A program made the translations under genes and the position numbers. Of a DNA stretch of 64,000 bases, positions 58,344 to 64,000 are shown one piece after another. The notes under the pieces were generated by a model. It saw only the letters and a list, made by a program, of their open reading frames with translations, searched no databases and had not been told where the DNA came from. Within the stretch, counting starts at the first letter, position 1. Every line of letters starts with the position of its first letter. This DNA is from Reyranella sp. (lineage in GTDB: Bacteria > Pseudomonadota > Alphaproteobacteria > Reyranellales > Reyranellaceae), in NCBI RefSeq assembly GCF_004297265.1, contig NZ_SCUT01000054.1, positions 1 through 64,000 on the forward strand. Reading direction: 5' to 3'.

Positions 58344-58607
58344 GTGTCCTCGCCGCTGAAGGTTCGCATTCGAACTGTGCTGAAAAATGCCGGATCCCTG
58401 CAGAATGGTGTGGATGCCCTTCCGGACGATGCCGACCTTCATGCGGCCGGCCTGACCTCGCATGCCACCGTGAGCCTCATGCTGGCCCTGGAGGAGATGT
58501 TCGACATCGAGTTCCCGGACCGGCTGCTGGGTCGCCTGACATTTTCCAGCATCGATGCCATCGCCCGGGCACTCATCGAGATCGGTGTGCAGGACGAGGC
58601 GGCATGA
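58344..58607 (+). CDS. Acyl carrier protein
   Basis: An 87-residue carrier protein. Ser39 in A-G-L-T-S-H-A-T-V is the predicted phosphopantetheine site (the D-S-L of common ACPs is replaced by T-S-H). The helix-2 segment LMLALEEMFDIEFPDRLL and the final helix SIDAIARALIE are typical. The GTG at 58344 has GGAG seven bases upstream; a TTG four codons earlier is possible. Its stop overlaps the next ATG. The presence of an amino acid:[carrier protein] ligase two genes on suggests that it carries an amino acid, not a fatty acid. Confidence 0.9.
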   Translation: MSSPLKVRIRTVLKNAGSLQNGVDALPDDADLHAAGLTSHATVSLMLALEEMFDIEFPDRLLGRLTFSSIDAIARALIEIGVQDEAA

Positions 58608-59764
58608 GCCCGTGGCTCGCCGCGGCGCGCGCGGTCGGAGCTGAAATCGCCGCGCGGCATGCCGACGATGTCGACCTGCGGGCTCGTTTCCCGGCCGAGG
58701 CCGTGACGGGCCTGAGGGACCGCCAGTTGCTTGGCCTTCTGGTGCCCTCGACAGAGGGGGGAGCCGGCGCCGGCATCGCCGACGTGGTGTCGATCTGCCA
58801 CGAGCTGGGGCGGTATTGCGCCTCTACGGCCATGGTCTACGCGATGCACCAGATCCAGGTCGCGTGCATCGTCCGGCATGCCGGGCACAATCCCTGGCAG
58901 CGCGCTTTCCTCCGACGGCTGGCGGACGGACAGCTCCTTCTCGCCTCGGCGACGTCGGAAGCGGGTGCGGCCGGCGATGTGCGGTCGAGCATCTGTGCAC
59001 TGGACGAGAAGCGCGGACGCTTCACGCTGGTCAAGCAGGCGCCGGTGATCTCCTACGGCGAGGAAAGCGATGCGATCCTGGTGACGGCCCGGCGGACAGC
59101 GCAATCGCCACCCTCGGATCAGGTGATCGTCGTCGTGCCGAGGAGCGGCGTCGAACTGCAGCCCCAGGAAACCTGGAACACCCTGGGCATGCGCGGCACA
59201 TGCTCAAGGGGGTATCGCCTGACGGCGGAAGGCGAGATGAGTCAGGTCATTCCGGTGCCCTACGCGGATGTGTCCGCGCAGACGATGCTTCCGGTCTCCC
59301 ATCTCGTCTGGGGTGCCCTGTGGCTCGGCATCGCAACCGATGCGCTGGGCCGTGCGCGGGCCTTCGTTCGTGCCGAGGCGAAGAAGAGGCCGGGCGAGAC
59401 GCCGCTGGGCGCCGCCCGATTGGCCGTCGCCGTGAACGAGTTGCAGACCATGAAGAGCAATCTCCTTGCCTGCCTGCGCCTGTACGAGGCGGCGATCGGG
59501 TCGGTGGACGGACCCTCGGCGATTTCTCTTGCCGTTGCGATGAACAACCTGAAGCTCGGCAGCTCGCAATCGGTGGTGAAGATCGTCGGCGAGGCGATGC
59601 TGATCTGCGGCCTGGCCGGCTATCGCAACGATTCACCCTTCAGCCTGGGACGCCATCTGCGCGATGCCCACTCGGCGGCCGTGATGGTGAGCAACGACCG
59701 CATCAGCGCGAACAATGCGACGCTCGCTCTGGCCCTGCGGGACGATCTGGAGCCGCTGGCGTGA
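58604..59764 (+). CDS. Acyl-CoA dehydrogenase-like flavoprotein of the carrier-protein operon
   Basis: A 386-residue flavoprotein with acyl-CoA dehydrogenase architecture. An N-terminal helical domain (GLRDRQLLGLLVPSTEGGAGAGI) precedes the middle beta domain (LLLASATSEAGAAGDV, near residue 110). The C-terminal domain has a late SFSLGRHLRDAHSA-like helix. It overlaps the ACP stop (ATGA) and the next GTG start, so it is translated with them. The classic catalytic Glu and the FAD R-x-F motif are not obvious, which leaves open whether it oxidises an aminoacyl thioester on the carrier protein. That role is an inference from context. Confidence 0.85.
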   Translation: MSPWLAAARAVGAEIAARHADDVDLRARFPAEAVTGLRDRQLLGLLVPSTEGGAGAGIADVVSICHELGRYCASTAMVYAMHQIQVACIVRHAGHNPWQRAFLRRLADGQLLLASATSEAGAAGDVRSSICALDEKRGRFTLVKQAPVISYGEESDAILVTARRTAQSPPSDQVIVVVPRSGVELQPQETWNTLGMRGTCSRGYRLTAEGEMSQVIPVPYADVSAQTMLPVSHLVWGALWLGIATDALGRARAFVRAEAKKRPGETPLGAARLAVAVNELQTMKSNLLACLRLYEAAIGSVDGPSAISLAVAMNNLKLGSSQSVVKIVGEAMLICGLAGYRNDSPFSLGRHLRDAHSAAVMVSNDRISANNATLALALRDDLEPLA

Positions 59765-60684
59765 AGGACCTCGTCTCCGCCGCCTACGAGGCGTTCCGGG
59801 ACGAGCTGCTGGGCCATGGTCTGCTGATCTCCATGGGAGTCGATGGGCTTTATGGGCGGAGCGGGACCTTCGAGCATGTCGTGGAGCGCCTGAACGCGGC
59901 GATCAGTGGGGTCGGTGATCCGGACGGCCCCGAGGTCATGCGCTTTCCGCCGGGACTGGGCCGCCTGCAGCTCGAAAAGAGCGGCTATGTCCGGAACTTC
60001 CCGCACCTGGCGGGCACCGTAGCCAGTTTCGCGGGCTCCGATCACGACCATGCTGCGCTTCTCGGCAGGCTGTCGAAAGGCGAGGACTGGACGGACATGC
60101 AGCGGCCGACCGAGGTCGCCCTGACACCTGCCGCCTGCTATGGCGTCTACCCGACGATCGCGTCGCGGGGACCGCTTGCCGCCACCGGCGCCCTGGTCGA
60201 TGTCTACACCTGGTGCTTCCGTCACGAGCCGTCCATCGACCCGGCGCGCATGCAGATGTTCCGGCAACGCGAGCATGTCCGCATCGGCACGCGGGAACAG
60301 GTCTCGTCGTTTCGCACGCTATGGCTCGACCGGGCGCAGGCACTCGTCGGGTCGCTGGAATTGCCCGCGACAATCGAAGTGGCGAGCGATCCGTTTTTCG
60401 GCAGGGCCGGCAAGCTCCTTTCGGCGAGCCAGCGCGAGGAGAGCCTCAAGTTCGAGCTTCTGGTACCGATCGTCGCCGAGGCGCCACGTACGGCCTGTGT
60501 CAGTTTCAACGACCATCGCGACCTGTTCGGCCGGGCCTGGGCCATCCAAACGGAAACGGGAGAGACGGCTCATACGGCCTGCGTCGGCTTCGGTGTCGAG
60601 CGATTGACGCTCGCCTTGTTCCGTCACCACGGCTTCATCGTCGCAGACTGGCCGGACCGTGTGCGTCATGTCCTCGGCCTCTGA
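59761..60684 (+). CDS. Amino acid:[carrier protein] ligase (class II aaRS-like)
   Basis: A 307-residue SerRS-core homolog that charges a phosphopantetheinyl carrier protein, not tRNA. Class II motif 2 is visible in RMQMFRQREHVRIG and motif 3 in GFGVERLTLALF. Cys126, Glu171 and Cys274 have exactly the spacing of the zinc ligands I recall for Bradyrhizobium Bll0957 (131/176/279), offset by five. There is no tRNA-binding domain. The GTG at 59761 overlaps the dehydrogenase stop (GTGA). Known enzymes activate glycine or alanine. The cognate carrier is presumably the ACP encoded two genes upstream. Confidence 0.92.
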   Translation: MKDLVSAAYEAFRDELLGHGLLISMGVDGLYGRSGTFEHVVERLNAAISGVGDPDGPEVMRFPPGLGRLQLEKSGYVRNFPHLAGTVASFAGSDHDHAALLGRLSKGEDWTDMQRPTEVALTPAACYGVYPTIASRGPLAATGALVDVYTWCFRHEPSIDPARMQMFRQREHVRIGTREQVSSFRTLWLDRAQALVGSLELPATIEVASDPFFGRAGKLLSASQREESLKFELLVPIVAEAPRTACVSFNDHRDLFGRAWAIQTETGETAHTACVGFGVERLTLALFRHHGFIVADWPDRVRHVLGL

Positions 60685-61639
60685 CGCGGTCGATCTCCTG
60701 GGCCTCAGTCCGGCGACGTGGAGGCCGAGCGCGCTTCACGGTGGCGATCGGGTCTGGCCTGAGACCAATTGCTACGTCGACCTGTGGGTGGAGCTTCTGC
60801 CGGCCCTCGGCCATTCGGTCGAAGCGGCGCTTCCGTTTACGGTGCTGCAGGACTTCGAGGGCGACCAGTTCACCTTTTTCAAGTTTCCGCTGGAGGACCT
60901 GCAGGCGCTGTTCGGCCTCTCCGTGCAGGAGCTTGCGATCTACGAATCGGTCGAAGCCCAGGCGATGGCGCAGCTTCGCCGCGGGCGGCCCGTGCTGGTC
61001 GAGGTCGACGCTTTCTGGCTGCCCGATGCCGGCGAGGCGTATCGCAAGGCACATGTGAAGACGAGCGTGGCCGTCATGGCGCTCGATCCGGCGAGGCGAC
61101 GCTTCGGATACTTCCACGGCGCGGGCTACCACGAGCTGGCGGACGAGGATTATGATGGGCTGTTCCGCCGGCCGACGGTCCTGTTTCCCTATGCCGAGTT
61201 CGTGAAGCGCGACGGCAAGGCGCTCGGTGGTACGGCATTGCTCGAGGCTTCGCTCGCGCTCCTGCGTGGACATCTGAAGCGCCGGCCGCGCAGCAATCCG
61301 ATAGAGGCCTGGCGCGTCGCGCTGCCATCGCATCTCGAGCGGCTGGCTTCCCGTGACATGGCTTACTTCCACCTCTACGCCTTCAACGTGCCGCGCCAGC
61401 TCGGCGCCAATTTCGAGATGCTCGGCACCTATCTGCAATGGCTCGGGACCAACGGCGTGGGCGGCCTTGCCGAAGCTGCCGCCGCCGGCCGGCGTATCGC
61501 CGAGGCCGCCAAGGCGGTGCAATTCCAGCTGGCACGCATGGTCCATCGCCGCAAGTTCGACGCCGATGCCGTGCGGTTGCAGCCACTCGAGGATGACTAC
61601 GATCTCATCTTCGCCGCGCTCGCAGCGCGGTTCGCCTGA
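60668..61639 (+). CDS. DUF1839 family protein
   Basis: A 323-residue soluble protein matching DUF1839. It has a Trp-E-T-N-C-Y-V-D-L-W-V-E segment near residue 35 and DFEGDQFTFFKFPLEDLQ near residue 65. VLVEVDAFWLPD near residue 115 and GYFHGAGYHEL near residue 150 follow. Conserved Cys39, His and Asp residues recall papain-like or transglutaminase-like folds, so transfer of an aminoacyl group from the carrier protein is conceivable; this is speculation. The ATG at 60668 lies inside the end of the ligase gene, and its stop shares bases with the GH2 ATG. Confidence 0.85.
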   Translation: MSSASDAVDLLGLSPATWRPSALHGGDRVWPETNCYVDLWVELLPALGHSVEAALPFTVLQDFEGDQFTFFKFPLEDLQALFGLSVQELAIYESVEAQAMAQLRRGRPVLVEVDAFWLPDAGEAYRKAHVKTSVAVMALDPARRRFGYFHGAGYHELADEDYDGLFRRPTVLFPYAEFVKRDGKALGGTALLEASLALLRGHLKRRPRSNPIEAWRVALPSHLERLASRDMAYFHLYAFNVPRQLGANFEMLGTYLQWLGTNGVGGLAEAAAAGRRIAEAAKAVQFQLARMVHRRKFDADAVRLQPLEDDYDLIFAALAARFA

Positions 61640-64000
61640 TGGAGTGGCATCTCGCCTGTACCGCACCCGGGTCGGTGCAGACGCCGGCGGATCTGCCGGC
61701 GTTACTGGACTGGATCGCGGCACCGGTGCCTGGGACGGCGGCTCAGGCCCTGCGCGAAGCAGGGCGCTGGACGCTGGAGGATCCGCTCCCCCTGCATGAC
61801 CAGGATATCTGGTATCGCACCCGCGTCGACGGGAACGGACGCCGCTTGTTGCGCTTCAACGGGCTGGCGACCCTGGCTGAGGTCTGGCTGAACGGACGAT
61901 CGATCCTCGTCGGCGACAACATGTTCCTCATTCACGAGGTCGAGGTGGACCTCGCGGGTGACAACGAACTCGCGATCGTCTTTCGCTCGCTGGATGTCGA
62001 GCTCGCGCGTCGCAAGGGCAGGGCGCGCTGGCGAACCGCGCTTGTCGAGAACAACGCCCTGCGCCAGGTGCGCACCACCTTGCTGGGACATATGACCGGC
62101 TGGCAGCCGGCCGTGCACGCCGTGGGACCGTGGCGCGCCGTCGAACTCATCGGGCAAATGGGCGCACCGCATGTGAGGGCGAAGCGGATTCGCGCGACAC
62201 TCGACGGCGACGATGGTCTGCTGGATGTGTCGCTCGATATCGATAGCAGCGGAACGCGACCGGAGGCCCGGCTGACCGTCGCCGGTATCGACGCGCCGCT
62301 CGAATGGACCGGTGAGGGGCAGCTTCGGGGCCGGATGCGCGTCCCGGACGTGGAGAAGTGGTGGCCGCATACGCATGGCACACCCACGCTTCATCGCGTT
62401 CGCCTCGTCGTCGGCGACTTCGAGATCGATCTCGGCCAAGTCGGATTCAGGTCGATCGATATCGACGGAGGCGTTGACGGTCGTGGCTTCGCGCTGCGCG
62501 TGAACGGACAGCCGATCTTTGCCCGAGGCGCCTGCTGGAGCACGGCGGACCTCGTCACGCTGGCAAGCGATCGCGAGGCGCTGGCACCCTGGCTGCGGCA
62601 GGCACGCGACGCGCACATGAACATGATCCGCGTTGGTGGGACGATGGTGTACGAGAGCGACGATTTCTTCGCCTTGTGCGACGAACTCGGCCTCCTCGTG
62701 TGGCACGATTTCATGTTCGCCAACATGGACTACCCGATTGCCGATCCGTCGTTCCGCGCGAGCGTCGAGCGGGAGGCGGATCAGTTCCTGGGTCGCGTGC
62801 AGGCGCATCCGTCACTCGCCGTCCTGTGCGGCGGCAGCGAGGTCGGCCAGCAGACGGCCATGCTCGGATTGCCGCCGTCGCTCTGGAGCAGTCCGCTGTT
62901 CGACGAGATCCTGCCGGGGATTGCCGCGGCCCGGTGCCCCGACGTGGTCTTCGTCGCGCAGTCGCCCAGTGGCGGCGTTCTGCCGTTTCAGGTGGATACG
63001 AGGGTGTCGCATTATTACGGCGTCGGCGCCTACAGGCGACCCCTCGAGGACGCGCGGCGAGCCGATGTCCGGTTCGCCGCCGAATGCCTCGCCTTCGCGA
63101 ACACGCCCGCCGCGTCGACGCCGGCGCGAGCCTCGGACATTGTGCCCCGCGACCGCGGAGCCGAATGGGATTTCACCAGGGTGCGCGACCACTATCTCGC
63201 ACAGCTCTACGGCGTCGATGCCGCGAAACTGCAGACCGAAGATCCGGTGCACTATCTCAGGCTGTCGCGAGCCCTGTCGGCGGATCTGATGGAGGCCGTC
63301 GTCGCCGAATGGCGGCGGCCGGCGTCGCGCTGCGCCGGAGCGCTGGTCTGGATGCTGAAGGACCTGAGCCCGGGCCCGGGCTGGGGGGTCGTGGATTCGA
63401 GTGGCATTCCCAAGCTCGCCTGGCACGGGCTGCGGCGGGCCTTTCGGCCGGTACAGGTGGCGCTCACGGACGAGGGCCTGAACGGCCTCGCTGTTCACCT
63501 CATCAACGAGACCGCGGCGCCGGTGTCGGCGAAACTGTCATTGCTCTGCCTGCAAGCCGGCGACGTGGTCGTGATGAAGCGGGAATGCGAGCTCACGATG
63601 CCGGCGCGTAGCGCGCGAACGATGAGTGCGGCCGAGCTCATCGGGTCGTTCTTCGACATCACCTATGCCTACCGATTCGGTCCGCCGCCGCTCGAGCTCG
63701 CGGCCGTTGCTTTGGACGATGCCGGCACCGGCGCTCGCCTCGGCGAAGCCGCCTATTTTCCATTGGGGCGCTCGGCGATCACGCATGATCCGGGCCTGTC
63801 GGCGAAACTGGAGCGGGACGGGGAGGGCTGGTCGGTGGTGGTCCAGGCCGACCGCTTCGCGCCCTGCATCCAGATCGAGGCACCGCATCACCATGCCGGG
63901 GACGAGGGTTTCCACCTGCTGCCGGGCGAGCAGCGGCGTGTGAAGCTGCTGCCCGCTGCCGGCGCCGGCGAGAAGCCGCCGACCGGCGAGGTTCTGTCCG
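61639..64000 (+). CDS. Glycoside hydrolase family 2 (beta-mannosidase-like), 3'-truncated by the window
   Basis: At least 787 residues with no stop before the window end. The start ATG overlaps the DUF1839 stop. N-terminal jelly-roll: D-I-W-Y-R-T-R-V and RLLRFNGLATLAEVWLNGR (residues ~55-95). TIM barrel: FALRVNGQPIFARGACW (near residue 285), NMIRVGGTMVYESDDFFALCDELGLLVWHDFMF (~330-365). The acid/base is proposed as Glu401 in L-C-G-G-S-E-V (N-E in most relatives) and the nucleophile as Glu482 in F-A-A-E-C-L (S-E-F-G in most). The two altered contexts suggest an unusual substrate. There is no signal peptide, so it acts in the cytoplasm. Confidence 0.85.
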   Translation, partial: MEWHLACTAPGSVQTPADLPALLDWIAAPVPGTAAQALREAGRWTLEDPLPLHDQDIWYRTRVDGNGRRLLRFNGLATLAEVWLNGRSILVGDNMFLIHEVEVDLAGDNELAIVFRSLDVELARRKGRARWRTALVENNALRQVRTTLLGHMTGWQPAVHAVGPWRAVELIGQMGAPHVRAKRIRATLDGDDGLLDVSLDIDSSGTRPEARLTVAGIDAPLEWTGEGQLRGRMRVPDVEKWWPHTHGTPTLHRVRLVVGDFEIDLGQVGFRSIDIDGGVDGRGFALRVNGQPIFARGACWSTADLVTLASDREALAPWLRQARDAHMNMIRVGGTMVYESDDFFALCDELGLLVWHDFMFANMDYPIADPSFRASVEREADQFLGRVQAHPSLAVLCGGSEVGQQTAMLGLPPSLWSSPLFDEILPGIAAARCPDVVFVAQSPSGGVLPFQVDTRVSHYYGVGAYRRPLEDARRADVRFAAECLAFANTPAASTPARASDIVPRDRGAEWDFTRVRDHYLAQLYGVDAAKLQTEDPVHYLRLSRALSADLMEAVVAEWRRPASRCAGALVWMLKDLSPGPGWGVVDSSGIPKLAWHGLRRAFRPVQVALTDEGLNGLAVHLINETAAPVSAKLSLLCLQAGDVVVMKRECELTMPARSARTMSAAELIGSFFDITYAYRFGPPPLELAAVALDDAGTGARLGEAAYFPLGRSAITHDPGLSAKLERDGEGWSVVVQADRFAPCIQIEAPHHHAGDEGFHLLPGEQRRVKLLPAAGAGEKPPTGEVLS

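Overview
The window is high-GC, gene-dense DNA from an alphaproteobacterium. The evidence is the overall base composition, many four-base ATGA/GTGA-type gene overlaps, a Rhizobium etli-type (ReAV) asparaginase, an orphan TctC/Bug solute receptor, a form II CoxL-like enzyme, and an amino acid:[carrier protein] ligase of the kind known from Bradyrhizobium. A Reyranella- or Bradyrhizobium-like host is plausible, but the genus is a guess. The first 13 bases match the 3' end of a common Illumina adapter, so position 1 is an assembly end.

Regions. 1-8.7 kb: tandem GNAT acetyltransferases, a small hypothetical, divergent GST and cupin genes, two translationally coupled acyl-CoA synthetases divergent from a cytochrome P450, then a PP2C phosphatase overlapping an asparaginase. 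8.7-22.9 kb: housekeeping and catabolic genes: an Fe-S RNA methyltransferase, an SDR, XthA, ErpA, a DMT exporter, a CHASE2 adenylate cyclase coupled to a DUF4392 protein, an acyl-CoA dehydrogenase, a minus-strand MaoC / CoA-ester lyase / ExoD / Rieske oxygenase run, a quinone oxidoreductase and another SDR. 22.9-29.0 kb: an accessory island with a 1027-residue polymorphic-toxin-like protein ending in a PD-(D/E)XK nuclease-type domain, an overlapping putative immunity gene, a decayed second copy of the toxin N-terminal module and a small third fragment. 29-37.3 kb: DUF2817, a GH17 membrane protein, a CoxG-(small membrane protein)-CoxS-CoxL-CoxM molybdenum hydroxylase set (form II active-site motif) and pyroglutamyl peptidase. 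37.4-46.7 kb: an RND efflux operon with a divergent TetR regulator and a palindromic operator candidate, TMEM43, then a D-aminoacylase / ABM monooxygenase / PhyH operon. 46.8-56.4 kb: tartrate-dehydrogenase-like enzyme, DUF4202, and nirBD preceded by a leader RNA with two A1/G4 hexaloop hairpins and a terminator, the ANTAR (NasT-type) antitermination arrangement; then a TctC receptor, PhoD, a membrane protein, TauD and an SGNH hydrolase. 56.4 kb to the end: a tandem alpha/beta hydrolase facing a tightly coupled operon of acyl carrier protein, acyl-CoA dehydrogenase, amino acid:[carrier protein] ligase, DUF1839 and a GH2 glycosidase that runs off the window.

The most unusual parts are the toxin island with its orphan N-terminal modules and the aminoacyl-carrier-protein operon, whose product is unknown. 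A dispersed palindromic repeat with the core CCTGAGCGAAGC sits between three convergent gene pairs, with partial relatives elsewhere. No tRNA, rRNA, CRISPR array, transposase or integrase gene was seen.
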